In this document: piece by piece, positions 1 to 8,407 of the stretch | Numbering within the stretch: position 1 is the stretch's first letter | Layout: every line of letters begins with the position of its first letter | Source of the DNA: JAUVUV01 sp964548275 | Lineage (GTDB): Bacteria > Gemmatimonadota > Glassbacteria > GWA2-58-10 | Assembly (NCBI GenBank): GCA_964548275.1 | Contig: CAZJQI010000002.1 | Coordinates: forward strand, 62,001 to 126,000 | Direction of reading: 5' to 3' | Length of the DNA: 64,000 nucleotides | The notes under the pieces: generated by a model | Seen by the model: the letters and a program-made list of their open reading frames with translations, nothing else | Told to the model about the DNA's origin: nothing | Databases searched by the model: none | Position numbers and translations under genes: made by a program

Positions 1-15
1 CTGCAATCATTAATG

Positions 16-3000
16 CTATAAACTCTTTTCATGCTCAGTCATTTTCCTTTCAAACACGGAGTAGACGACAGGGACAAATATCAGGGTAATCAGGGTCGAG
101 CTTAGCAGCCCACCGATCACGGCCCGAGCCAGAGGAGCCTGGGCCTCGCTTCCCTCACCGATACCCAAGGCCAGTGGTGTCAGGCCGAGAATCGTGGTCA
201 GGGCTGTCATTAAAATCGGCCGCAGGCGGCGGCGTCCCGCCTCCTCGATTGCCTCGCGCAACCCCATCCTGTCTCTTCTGCGTAGAAGGTTGGTGTGATC
301 CACCAACAGGATTGCATTGTTGACCACGATCCCTCCCAACATAATACAGCCGATAAACGATTGGACATTGAATGTGGTGCCACTCAGAAAGAGCAGCAGA
401 ATTACCCCCACAGCGGCCAGAGGAACACTAAACATCACCACGAACGGATCGCGAAGCGACTCGTACTGGCAGGCCATTACCATGTAAACCAGAATGAGTG
501 CCAGCACGAAACTCAACAGCAGTTCATTAAACGCTTTCTGTTGTTCCTCGTAGTCTCCGGCGAAAACGATTGCAAAATCCCGCGGCACAGGAACCGACTG
601 AAGTTTTTCGCGGATGTCGTCCAGAATAGAGCCCATATCACGACCGCTGATATTGGCCGAAACCAGCACGATTCGCTCCTGGTCTTTGCGCTCAATCAAT
701 ACCGGGCCGGTGCGAGGAGTGACCTGAACTACATTGCGCAGCACTACCGGCTGGCCATCCGTATTGGTGAGAGTGAGGTCGAGTATTTCGCTCAGGGCCA
801 TTTTCTCGGCATCCTTGACCTGGACGAGGATCCTGAATTGATCGCCGCTGTCGTGATAGTAACCGGCCGGGGTACCGGAGAGCACTGTTTGAAGGGTATT
901 GGCGATCTGGGAAACGGTCAGTTTCATGTTGGCCGCTTTCTGGCGGTCGACGATAACCAGTTCCTCCGGTACTCCCATTTCGCGGCTGATCTTGGCATCG
1001 GTGACCCCAGGCACCTCCTCGACCAACTCGAGCACCCGCTTGGCAAGAACGTCGCTTGTCTCCAGGTCGTGTCCACGCACCTCGACTTGAACTCTTTCAG
1101 TGCCGCCGCTGATAATACGAAAGAGGAACAGCCCTTGCCCCTCGCGGGTACGGATGGTCACCCCGGGAATTTTAGCCAGTTTATGCCTGAGAACAGAGGC
1201 AATCTCCTCACTGGAGCGCGAACGTTTTTTCTGAGGCACCAGCGCGACGCGCATCTCACCGGCGTGCGATCCCTGGACCCGATAGCCGGCCCCCCCGACA
1301 CTGATCACTGTGTTTTTCAACTCCGGTACGGTTTCTGTAACAAACTTCTCGATAAGGTTGAATTTCTCATCGAGAACTTCCACTCTGGTGCCGACATCCA
1401 TCTCTGCATTGACTCTGACCTCGCCCTCGTCGGCCTTGGGCATGAACTCAACACCGATCAGAGGAATGAGCGCCAGGCTGGTTGTGAAAATGAGCACTGT
1501 AACCGCAACTACTAAAAGGCGATGGTCGAGGGCGTAGTGCAGATAATCCTTGTAGCGGGTCTCGATCTGTGCAAAGATCTGTTTGCTGAGAGCGAAAAAT
1601 TTTCCGGCCCGTGTGTGGTTCGTCCCGGATGGATTATGCTGGATCGATTTGAGCATTTTCGCAGCAAGCATCGGCACTACGGTAAGTGCCACGGCCAGAG
1701 AGCAGAAAAGAGAAAAACTCACCACCAGCGAAAGCTGCTTAAACATCACTCCTGACATGCCCCGGATGAAAATCAGTGGAAGAAAGACTGCCAGAGTAGT
1801 AAGGGTGCTGGCGATAATAGCAGAGGTTACTTCCGCGCTTCCTTCCACAGCCGCTTCTTCACGCGGGATCCCGGATTCCCGGAGACGGAAGATATTCTCC
1901 AGCACCACAATGGAATTGTCCACCAGCATGCCGATTCCCAGGGCCAGCCCCCCGATTGTCATGATATTGAGCGTGAATCCGCCGAAATAGATCAGCGCGA
2001 AAGTGGCGATGATCGAAACCGGGATGGCAGTGGCGATGATTACTGTACTGCGGATTTCGCGCAGAAAAAATAGCAGCACGAGCACGGCGAGAATACCGCC
2101 GTAGAACGCCATGGAGCCGACATTAGAGATCGAACGTTCAATATATTCGGAGGTGTCGATAATCGGAGTTAGCTGAATCTGCGGGATGTCGCGGTTGATT
2201 TTCCCGATTTCCGCCAGGGCCCCGCGCGCGACCTCGACCGTGTTAGTACCCGACTGCTTGCGCACTCCCAGACGCACACCTGGCTTGCCGTTGATCCGAA
2301 CGATCCGGGTAATCCTTTCCCAGGAATCCTCCACATCAGCGATTTCCCGAAGCTGGACCGGTACGCCCTCCCGGATGGCAACTATTGTGTTTCTTATTTC
2401 TTCCAGGTTGTTGTAATGCCCTGGAGTGCGGATAGTAACCTCGTAAATGCCCCGGTCAATAGTTCCAGAGGGGAGGTTGATATTCTCGGCGCGAATCCGC
2501 CTGAGAATCATATCCATCGGGAGATCGAGGGCCTTGATCTTGTCCATGTTGAGGTTTACATGGATTTCTCGGTTGAGCCCGCCCCAGACATCGAGCGCGG
2601 CCACTCCTGGGATTCGTTCGATGCGGTACTTGATCTGGTCGTCGATGATGCGGCGCATCTGAACCGGATCGAGATTGCTCGATGCACCAAGAATCAGCAC
2701 AGGGAAGCTCGCCAGGTCGAACTTGCGCAGGCTCGGCTTTTCGGCGTCCTCGGGAAGTCGGTTGATCGCCCGGTCAAGCCGGTCGCGAATGTCGTTGGCC
2801 GCGGCGTCAAGGTCAGTGCCCCAGGTAAAGGTAATCCGTAGCCTCGAACGGCCCTCCGAGGAAATCGAGGTAACTTCCTCAACCCCCGGCACACTGCTCA
2901 TCACCTCTTCCAGAGGGCGGGTGATCAGCTCTTCCATCTCCTCTGCGCTGGCATTCTCGTAGTCGGAAATAATACTGACTGTGGGGTAGGTAATCTCTGG

Positions 3001-3111
3001 CATCAGATCGATGGGAAGGCGGGAAAAAGCCACCACGCCGATCAGAATCACGATCAGAGTCACCATGGCAGTGAAAATCGGGCGGCGCACCGAGTTCCGG
3101 GATAGTTTCAC
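16..3111 (-). CDS. RND multidrug/solute efflux permease (HAE1/AcrB type)
   Basis: This 1031-residue inner-membrane permease would export hydrophobic compounds by proton antiport as a trimer with an adaptor and an outer-membrane channel. The length is normal for the AcrB family. The first membrane helix is at about residues 13-32, a helix bundle spans about 330-480, and a second bundle lies near the C-terminus. The TM4 relay segment reads GMLVDNSIVVLEN, keeping the first Asp and replacing the second of AcrB with Asn, as in many HAE1 relatives. The TM10 segment reads GGIVVNNAILLVDH. The GTG start follows GGAGG at good spacing. It lies 75 bp downstream of its adaptor gene, so the two probably form one operon. 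No TolC-like gene is in view; it may lie beyond the left edge. The substrate cannot be read from sequence. Confidence 0.93.
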   Translation of the reverse strand: MKLSRNSVRRPIFTAMVTLIVILIGVVAFSRLPIDLMPEITYPTVSIISDYENASAEEMEELITRPLEEVMSSVPGVEEVTSISSEGRSRLRITFTWGTDLDAAANDIRDRLDRAINRLPEDAEKPSLRKFDLASFPVLILGASSNLDPVQMRRIIDDQIKYRIERIPGVAALDVWGGLNREIHVNLNMDKIKALDLPMDMILRRIRAENINLPSGTIDRGIYEVTIRTPGHYNNLEEIRNTIVAIREGVPVQLREIADVEDSWERITRIVRINGKPGVRLGVRKQSGTNTVEVARGALAEIGKINRDIPQIQLTPIIDTSEYIERSISNVGSMAFYGGILAVLVLLFFLREIRSTVIIATAIPVSIIATFALIYFGGFTLNIMTIGGLALGIGMLVDNSIVVLENIFRLRESGIPREEAAVEGSAEVTSAIIASTLTTLAVFLPLIFIRGMSGVMFKQLSLVVSFSLFCSLAVALTVVPMLAAKMLKSIQHNPSGTNHTRAGKFFALSKQIFAQIETRYKDYLHYALDHRLLVVAVTVLIFTTSLALIPLIGVEFMPKADEGEVRVNAEMDVGTRVEVLDEKFNLIEKFVTETVPELKNTVISVGGAGYRVQGSHAGEMRVALVPQKKRSRSSEEIASVLRHKLAKIPGVTIRTREGQGLFLFRIISGGTERVQVEVRGHDLETSDVLAKRVLELVEEVPGVTDAKISREMGVPEELVIVDRQKAANMKLTVSQIANTLQTVLSGTPAGYYHDSGDQFRILVQVKDAEKMALSEILDLTLTNTDGQPVVLRNVVQVTPRTGPVLIERKDQERIVLVSANISGRDMGSILDDIREKLQSVPVPRDFAIVFAGDYEEQQKAFNELLLSFVLALILVYMVMACQYESLRDPFVVMFSVPLAAVGVILLLFLSGTTFNVQSFIGCIMLGGIVVNNAILLVDHTNLLRRRDRMGLREAIEEAGRRRLRPILMTALTTILGLTPLALGIGEGSEAQAPLARAVIGGLLSSTLITLIFVPVVYSVFERKMTEHEKSL

Positions 3112-3186
3112 CTCGTTCCTCCAGTCATCTTTCTCGCTGAATCGGGAAGGTTTCTCTGGCTTCTCTTGTAACAGTGCGCGGCATTT

Positions 3187-4356
3187 TCAATCAATCTCCT
3201 CGGTTGCAATTATCGGAGCTCCGTCTTCCAGCAAGTGCTGCCCCAGGCTCACCACCGAACCAGATATTTCAGGTTCGAGCAGCTCGGCCAGCTCTCCGTT
3301 GACAATGCCCACGTTTACCGGGATGAAGCGCACTCTTGTTTTCTGCTCCTCGGCCAGGAAAACGCCCTGTTTGCCGTTACGGCGCGAAAGAGCAACAACC
3401 GGGATCACAGTGGCGTTCTCGTGCTGGCCGTAAACCAATGAGGCACGAATAAACATACCGGGTTTGAGCAGATGGTCCAGGTTGGCAATTTCAACTTCGA
3501 CTCTGGCCTGACGAGAGGTTTCTTTCAACAGCGGGGCGATTCTCACGATCCGTCCGGTGAAAGTGCGGCCCGGGAACGCATCGGTGGTGATTTCCGCTTC
3601 CATGCCGACCCGTGCTTTCGGATAATCCCGTTCGATAACGTGGATCACTGCGATCAGTAAGTTGATATCGAGGATCGAGACTATCGGCGTGTTCGGAGTG
3701 AGCATTGCCCCTTCATCTTTGAACCTTTCGCCCACTACCCGGTACTGGGCATTTCTCTCCCCTTCCTCCCAGGAGGCTCGAATCCGGGTGTAGGACAGCC
3801 TTACCTGGGCTTCTTTCCAGGCCGCTTCTCTTTCGGCCACCCGTGCCAGGGCCACTTTGTAACGGGCCTCCTGGGCTGTGAAACTCGCCCGGGCCATGTC
3901 ATAATCCGCTTCCGAAGCGATTTCCTGGCTGTAAAGAGCCTTGACCCGCCCGAACTCACGGCGGGCCACTTCCATGGAGCTCCGTGTTTCCTCGAGAGTC
4001 GCCCTGATAACTTCCAACTCAGCGCGGGCCTTTTCGGCTTGCTGTGCATACTCGTCGTCATCAATCTCGGCGATCAACTGGTTGTAACTCACCTTGTCGC
4101 CGATATTTACCAGAACTTTTTCCAGACGCCCGTAAATTTTCGGGGCAGCGATAAACTGGGAGCGCGGCTGAAGGGATCCAGTGAACAGCCCAATATCGTT
4201 GATCGTCATCTTGCGCACCGGGCTTAGTGCGACTGCTACCGCTGCCTGCCTGCTGTCATCAGTTTCCGAGCCGCTGCCGAAAACCACCCGGTAGACCTGC
4301 CAGAGCACAAGGCCGGCTAAGGCAGCAAGAATAAGTATTTTATACCCTTTGCTCAT
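3187..4356 (-). CDS. RND efflux periplasmic adaptor (membrane fusion protein, HlyD-like)
   Basis: This 389-residue adaptor would link the RND permease to an outer-membrane channel. An N-terminal membrane anchor (about residues 5-26) is followed by a biotinyl-lipoyl-like half domain (KVLVNIGDKVSYNQLIAEID) and a long alpha-hairpin (about 105-190). The lipoyl and beta-barrel domains follow (VSILDINLLIAVIHVIERD, then GMEAEITTDAFPGRTFTGRI). The ATG start is preceded by a GAGGAG stretch. The upstream 690 bp carries no recognisable regulator gene, so this is probably the first gene of the pump operon. Confidence 0.9.
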   Translation of the reverse strand: MSKGYKILILAALAGLVLWQVYRVVFGSGSETDDSRQAAVAVALSPVRKMTINDIGLFTGSLQPRSQFIAAPKIYGRLEKVLVNIGDKVSYNQLIAEIDDDEYAQQAEKARAELEVIRATLEETRSSMEVARREFGRVKALYSQEIASEADYDMARASFTAQEARYKVALARVAEREAAWKEAQVRLSYTRIRASWEEGERNAQYRVVGERFKDEGAMLTPNTPIVSILDINLLIAVIHVIERDYPKARVGMEAEITTDAFPGRTFTGRIVRIAPLLKETSRQARVEVEIANLDHLLKPGMFIRASLVYGQHENATVIPVVALSRRNGKQGVFLAEEQKTRVRFIPVNVGIVNGELAELLEPEISGSVVSLGQHLLEDGAPIIATEEID

Positions 4357-5044
4357 TATTCGCTTTTCTCCTCCCCTGAAAGACGGCTACGGTCCGGGTG
4401 GAAACTAACTCTTCGTTCCAGGCACCAGTCAAGCATCTGCCAGGTGTTCCTTCTCTGCCGCATGCGCCCCGTTGGTGCAGATTCCGGCACTCCGGATCGC
4501 CTACTCAGATCCGCTCACCTGTTCTTACTGCACTCGTGGACTGCGCGCGAAGCCGGTATGATTTGTCAGGTCTTTTAAGAGAAATCGGATTGAGTGAAAT
4601 GTATAATTTTCTCTAATAAAAATAACTCATCTAACTTTCCAAAGCAAAAGAGAATTTAAGCACGATAGAGAAAAACAGCCACAGAGCTGTTGTACTTCTT
4701 TTAAATTCAAAACTTCCAAGCGATCTTGCGGGTCAATAAAAATACAAAAGTAAGAAGGCCTGCTGTTTTCAGCAATCCCTTCTCAATTAATTCAACAGCA
4801 GGGCATGGTTAACTTCAATACAGTCAGTGGAACGAAGCGGATCACAGGGTGGCCACAAACCTGCTGCTTGACTATATCTACAAGCCGCGGTGCCCTTTTT
4901 ACCTGGTTTACAATGAAACCGGGACACCTCGATTCCAGGCACAAGCGAGGTGCAAGAGAGGGCTTTCCTGCTCAAATGCACCTATCTCTGGAGCATGTAG
5001 GAGGGGGGCTATTTAATTTCTGGAATAGTTTTCGGGGGGGCATG
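4357..5044. other. Intergenic stretch, no gene recognised
   Basis: About 690 bp separates the start of the adaptor gene from the end of the nitrilase-like gene. The short open frames on both strands have no recognisable domain, no ribosome-binding site and biased composition. I see no tRNA-like fold, terminator or repeat. A promoter for the efflux operon should lie here, but no convincing -35/-10 pair was found. Confidence 0.5.
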
Positions 5045-5881
5045 TCAGAGCGATAGATCATAGATTAATATCTCTTCTTCAGTTGTAGCGGTTTTTGCAA
5101 GAATTGTCCCGGAAGCGCTCAATACAGCACAACCACCCTTGCAGTCATACTCCCAGGATTTGCCTATACGGTTTGCAACAAGTGTCGTTGCTCCAATCCG
5201 GGCAGCTTTTTCGCCATGTTCTGAATAATCGCTCGGGCTTGCGCGATTATTTGGATAAAATACGATATCGGGTTTCAGCAGACAGGCCCTTTCTATACAG
5301 CGGGGTGCTTCACCATCAGCACAGATGAAACAGGTAGCCCGCATTCCAGCAAGATTGAAAATCCCCGGGCCATCGCCAACATCGTAACGGGCCCACTCGT
5401 TCCTGTATCCCTTATCCGAGGGATCCCTCCAGATCCATGTTTTACGATATTTATAAATAAAACCCTTCGGTCCCATGAAGACGTATGTGATGTAATAATG
5501 CCGGTCTTTTGTTTTCTCTGAAAGACCAAAAGAGATATACGTGTTAAGTTCTTTTGCCAGCGCTTCAACTTTTTTGCACGACGGGCCTTCCGGGACATAT
5601 TCAGAGTATTTTTCCACTTCTGAAACATAGTCTGTTACTGAACTTTCATGAAACATAATAATTTCACAACCCTTGGCGGCGGCCTCCCTGGAAAGCCTCT
5701 CGATTTCCCTAACATTCCGTTCATTTTCCTCCGCTACAGCGTCGAATTGAATGATAGCTATGCGATAGGAATCTTTTATGGCTTCCTGTGCCGGAGAACA
5801 ACCGGATAGCAGCAAAAAAAGAAGTGCGATAATCAAAATATCCTCCCAAAGCTTCGAAATTGCTTTGTGTTCATGCATCAT
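5045..5881 (-). CDS. Nitrilase-superfamily C-N hydrolase with lipoprotein signal
   Basis: This protein of about 278 residues belongs to the carbon-nitrogen hydrolase (nitrilase) fold, which hydrolyses amides or nitriles. The Glu-Lys-Cys triad is recognisable: Glu in IIMFHESSVTDY (usual FPE is FHE here), Lys in YKYRKTW, and Cys in CFICADGEAPR. The N-terminus has a hydrophobic stretch ending in LLLSGC, a lipobox, so the enzyme is probably a membrane-anchored exported lipoprotein, which is unusual for this mostly cytosolic family. The chosen tandem ATGATG start follows GGAAGAG; the open frame runs 11 codons further upstream without a better site. It is a single gene on the minus strand. Substrate unknown. 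Confidence 0.72.
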   Translation of the reverse strand: MMHEHKAISKLWEDILIIALLFLLLSGCSPAQEAIKDSYRIAIIQFDAVAEENERNVREIERLSREAAAKGCEIIMFHESSVTDYVSEVEKYSEYVPEGPSCKKVEALAKELNTYISFGLSEKTKDRHYYITYVFMGPKGFIYKYRKTWIWRDPSDKGYRNEWARYDVGDGPGIFNLAGMRATCFICADGEAPRCIERACLLKPDIVFYPNNRASPSDYSEHGEKAARIGATTLVANRIGKSWEYDCKGGCAVLSASGTILAKTATTEEEILIYDLSL

Positions 5882-6148
5882 GCTCTTCCGGGTTTCAATC
5901 AGACCTTTCAGCAAGTTGCCGAAACAGTAGTAGGTTTTGCAAGCTGAAATCTCTTACTTTGACCCGCCCCAAATAACGGCACTACTAATTATGAGGGAAG
6001 GTCATCAACTCCTACTTTTCGTTTCCTTTTGATTATTATATCAATCTAATCGATAGTCAATAATTATAAAGATTTTCTTCTTTTTCCGCTTTATTCCCGC
6101 TTTTAATAGCGTAATATTGCATATTTTTACAGAAAATTGAACTTTGCA

Positions 6149-6193
6149 AAAAAAAGCCCGCATCCTCTTTAAATCTAAGAGAATACGGGCTTT
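6149..6193 (-). terminator. Rho-independent terminator of tRNA-Met
   Basis: On the minus strand, directly after the tRNA CCA, AAAGCCCGTATTCTCTT pairs with AAGAGGATGCGGGCTTT across a 7-nt loop with one mismatch and is followed by a T run. Confidence 0.85.
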
Positions 6194-6197
6194 AAGC

Positions 6198-6274
6198 TGG
6201 TAGCGGAGGAGGGACTCGAACCCACGACATGCGGATTATGATTCCGCCGCTCTAACCAACTGAGCTACTCCGCC
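6198..6274 (-). tRNA. tRNA-Met (CAT), elongator
   Basis: This is a full cloverleaf with encoded CCA. The acceptor stem is GGCGGAG/CTCCGCT (first pair G-U). The anticodon stem GCGGA/TCCGC closes loop ATCATAA, giving anticodon CAT. The discriminator is A. The sequence resembles elongator tRNA-Met rather than the initiator or the lysidine-type tRNA-Ile2, which occurs separately at 31961-32037. The T stem GTGGG/CCCTC contains a U-U mismatch at 50-64. It has its own promoter and terminator. Confidence 0.93.
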
Positions 6275-6297
6275 TAAAAATTTCTACGCCAAATTTC

Positions 6298-6326
6298 AAG
6301 ATAGTTTTTCTCTACCGCCCTGTCAA
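6298..6326 (-). promoter_or_regulatory. Sigma-70 promoter of tRNA-Met
   Basis: A perfect TTGACA is followed after exactly 17 bp by TATCTT (4 of 6) on the minus strand. The predicted transcription start lies about 17-20 bp before the mature tRNA 5' end. Confidence 0.7.
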
Positions 6327-6438
6327 CTTTAATTTTGCGCAAACAGAGGGTCTGGAACTATATTGCCCTGTGCTACTTGTGCTGTCTGCACCCGGTTATT
6401 TTAACCCGGATTATTATAAATTTAATCAAATCCTGTAG

Positions 6439-6460
6439 GGGAGGACCCATGTGTCCGCCC
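6439..6460. repeat. Palindromic intergenic unit
   Basis: GGGaGGAC and GTCCgCCC form an 8-bp stem with one mismatch around a 6-nt loop (CCATGT). It is the leftmost hairpin of the island and is immediately followed by a GC-rich segment. Confidence 0.55.
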
Positions 6461-6560
6461 GGCGGTTGAAATAGTCAATGGGAGCACACGCGGGTGCGCT
6501 TCTGCATTGAAAACACTCACTGCGGGTTTTTATGAATAATCCATGTCAGGTAAGCTATTT

Positions 6561-6612
6561 TTCTTCTTTTGGTGGCAAAAGAAGCAAAACCATTTCTTTT
6601 ATAACTAAAAGA
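6561..6612. repeat. 52-bp repeat unit, copy A
   Basis: This is identical over 52 bp to 6923-6974. It contains a perfect hairpin, CTTCTTTT-GGTGGC-AAAAGAAG (6563-6584). Its 3' end overlaps the first 8 bp of the 198-bp repeat, so the two modules share a junction at CTAAAAGA. Confidence 0.9.
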
Positions 6613-6802
6613 AACAAAAGTTAATCCTGGCGCCTGGGAGCTTTTACACCGCTTCGCCGAGGTCGCCTGATTCGGCTTGCCTGGCGCAAGCCGAATCAAT
6701 GGCATGCCGGAGCGTTGTACATATATCAGGGCATTCATGGAAATTACTTGTCTTCTACACGCTATCGCTTTTATGTCCTCCAGCCGCGAGACTTCACTAA
6801 GC
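6605..6802. repeat. 198-bp perfect direct repeat, copy 1
   Basis: Every base matches 7464-7661 (offset 859). It includes a 29-nt hairpin with 12-bp perfect arms, GATTCGGCTTGC and GCAAGCCGAATC, around CTGGC (6669-6697). Flanking sequence differs outside the unit on the right. Perfect identity indicates recent duplication or gene conversion. Confidence 0.95.
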
Positions 6803-6922
6803 GTAGGGGGCGAGGCATTCTTCGCTCTGTTCGGGCGACCGATCGGGCGCCCCTGCATTGAAAATAGACTTTAACCTGTTGCAAGAAAGATAGTTCGCTG
6901 TATTTTTATAAAGATAATTTTA

Positions 6923-6974
6923 TTCTTCTTTTGGTGGCAAAAGAAGCAAAACCATTTCTTTTATAACTAAAAGA
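6923..6974. repeat. 52-bp repeat unit, copy B
   Basis: Second copy of the unit at 6561-6612, with the same CTTCTTTT/AAAAGAAG hairpin. Here it is not followed by the 198-bp unit but by an AT-rich stretch, showing that the two modules move or duplicate independently. Confidence 0.9.
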
Positions 6975-7040
6975 TAATAATGTCCGGTTAATTTTCATCT
7001 TTTTCCTGCTATTAACTACCAAGCTTTTAATACTCTCTTT

Positions 7041-7068
7041 CCCACTTTTGCTGGCGATCAAAAGTGGG
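7041..7068. repeat. Perfect 10-bp-arm hairpin
   Basis: CCCACTTTTG and CAAAAGTGGG flank an 8-nt loop, CTGGCGAT. The layout resembles the CTTCTTTT/AAAAGAAG hairpin of the 52-bp units but has different arms. Confidence 0.8.
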
Positions 7069-7164
7069 CAAAAATCGCTTGCGGGCCGCAACTCGCCAGA
7101 GTATGAGGCAATCGAAGACCTGGGGTGTCTTCCAGCTTTGATCACGCTCCCTTCTCGCTCGCCT

Positions 7165-7192
7165 TGCCGGGTGAGCGAAGCTCACCGCGGCA
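7165..7192. repeat. Hairpin with extended stem
   Basis: GGTGAGC-GAA-GCTCACC is perfect (7170-7186) and is extended outward by TGCCG/CGGCA with a single bulged G. Confidence 0.7.
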
Positions 7193-7290
7193 AAAGGCCT
7201 GCCGGCCTGGGCAGCTTCGTGATTGCTACCATGAAAATGGTGTGGCAACTACACGCTCCCCATGCCTGGCTCAGACAGGCGGCCCGCTGG

Positions 7291-7307
7291 CGCAGCCTGT
7301 GGCTGCG
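7291..7307. repeat. Perfect 7-bp hairpin
   Basis: CGCAGCC and GGCTGCG surround the triloop TGT. It is the rightmost hairpin before the second 198-bp copy. Confidence 0.6.
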
Positions 7308-7463
7308 TTTGAGTAAGACCAAATCGGAACATTTGGAATAGCACCAGTTGTTCACCTGGAAAACATTACCTATAAGAAAATCTCAATACAACTCACCAGT
7401 GGCGAATAAATTAAATAAAGACAACTGAAAAAATTATCAGTACATTTCCCCGGACACCACTGT

Positions 7464-7661
7464 CTAAAAGAAACAAAAGTTAATCCTGGCGCCTGGGAGC
7501 TTTTACACCGCTTCGCCGAGGTCGCCTGATTCGGCTTGCCTGGCGCAAGCCGAATCAATGGCATGCCGGAGCGTTGTACATATATCAGGGCATTCATGGA
7601 AATTACTTGTCTTCTACACGCTATCGCTTTTATGTCCTCCAGCCGCGAGACTTCACTAAGC
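7464..7661. repeat. 198-bp perfect direct repeat, copy 2
   Basis: Identical to 6605-6802, including the 12-bp-arm hairpin (7528-7556). It ends 63 bp before the GTG of the YigZ gene. It is preceded by unique sequence rather than by the 52-bp unit. Confidence 0.95.
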
Positions 7662-7724
7662 CCTGTTATGGCTTGGGGCAATTTATGAATAATTCAGGTT
7701 TAACCACTCAATCAGGGAAAAAAC

Positions 7725-8372
7725 GTGCTGAATATCCCTCCTGAAGACCTGATACGCACCCTCGGTTCTGAAGGCCTATCAAAGGTGCGGATAAAGGGTA
7801 GCCGGTTTATCGGCCTGGCTGCGCGTGCATCCACGCGGGAAGAAGCGGGTAAAATTATCCGGGCCGAGGAGAAAAAATATCACGCAGCAGCCCACCACTG
7901 CTGGGGCTGGCGTTCACTTGAGCATGCTGAAACCGCGTTCGCTTACGACGATGACGGCGAACCGGCAGGCACGGCCGGAGCACCGATTCTCAAGGCAATC
8001 GAAAGCGAGGGCCTTCTCGGAGTTGTGGTGGTTGTCACCCGCTATTTTGGTGGTGTGAAACTTGGAACAGGCCCCCTGGCGCGGGCTTACTCCCAGGCCG
8101 CAGCAAAGGCTATTGCCGGTGCAGTAAAAACAGAGGGCATGTTCGGGGCAAGCTATTCGCTCACCGTTGAATATCCCTTTCTGGGCCGGGTAAACAAGCT
8201 TATCGAAACAGGCCCTGTGGTCGTCATATCCCGCAATTTCGAGGAGAAGGTCGGTCTGAAAATTGCAGTAGCCACCAGCAGGGCCGAGACCTTCATTTCC
8301 TCGCTCACCGAGTCCACAGGAGGCCGAATCGGAATCGAGCCGCTGGGTGTTCGGCCTGTTTTTCAGGATTAA
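7725..8372 (+). CDS. YigZ/IMPACT family protein
   Basis: This 215-residue protein has an N-terminal UPF0029/IMPACT domain (about 20-130; AFAYDDDGEPAGTAGAPIL and VVVVTRYFGGVKLGTGPLARAY are family signatures) and a C-terminal DUF1949 ferredoxin-like domain. Bacterial members are small soluble proteins of poorly defined, translation-related function. The GTG start is preceded by AGGGA at 8 bp. It lies 35 bp upstream of lon on the same strand, so co-transcription is likely. Confidence 0.9.
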   Translation: MLNIPPEDLIRTLGSEGLSKVRIKGSRFIGLAARASTREEAGKIIRAEEKKYHAAAHHCWGWRSLEHAETAFAYDDDGEPAGTAGAPILKAIESEGLLGVVVVVTRYFGGVKLGTGPLARAYSQAAAKAIAGAVKTEGMFGASYSLTVEYPFLGRVNKLIETGPVVVISRNFEEKVGLKIAVATSRAETFISSLTESTGGRIGIEPLGVRPVFQD

Positions 8373-8407
8373 ATCTTCGCTAAAGACCACACCAGGGACG
8401 GTGATTG

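Larger units (their letters stand above)
6275..7724. other. Gene-free palindrome and repeat island
   Basis: About 1.45 kb between tRNA-Met and the YigZ gene holds no convincing protein gene. It is a mosaic of perfect or near-perfect palindromes (6439-6460, 6563-6584, 6669-6697, 6925-6946, 7041-7068, 7165-7192, 7291-7307, 7528-7556), a 52-bp unit present twice and a 198-bp unit present twice. Open frames across these units are by-products of the repeats. I read it as an array of non-autonomous, REP/MITE-like intergenic elements. No transposase is nearby. Confidence 0.75.

Noticed and set aside
295..1515. A 406-codon open frame on the plus strand
   Set aside because: It lies wholly antisense to the RND permease gene, has no family resemblance and no binding site; a shadow of the high-GC coding strand.
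4787..4981. A 64-codon frame downstream of the nitrilase-like gene
   Set aside because: No binding site, no recognisable motif and composition unlike neighbouring genes.
6517..7681. Two related open frames (6517-6858 and 7370-7681) sharing a 65-residue segment, resembling a duplicated gene
   Set aside because: The shared segment is the translation of the 198-bp repeat with its hairpin; similar peptides are typical artefacts of intergenic repeats.
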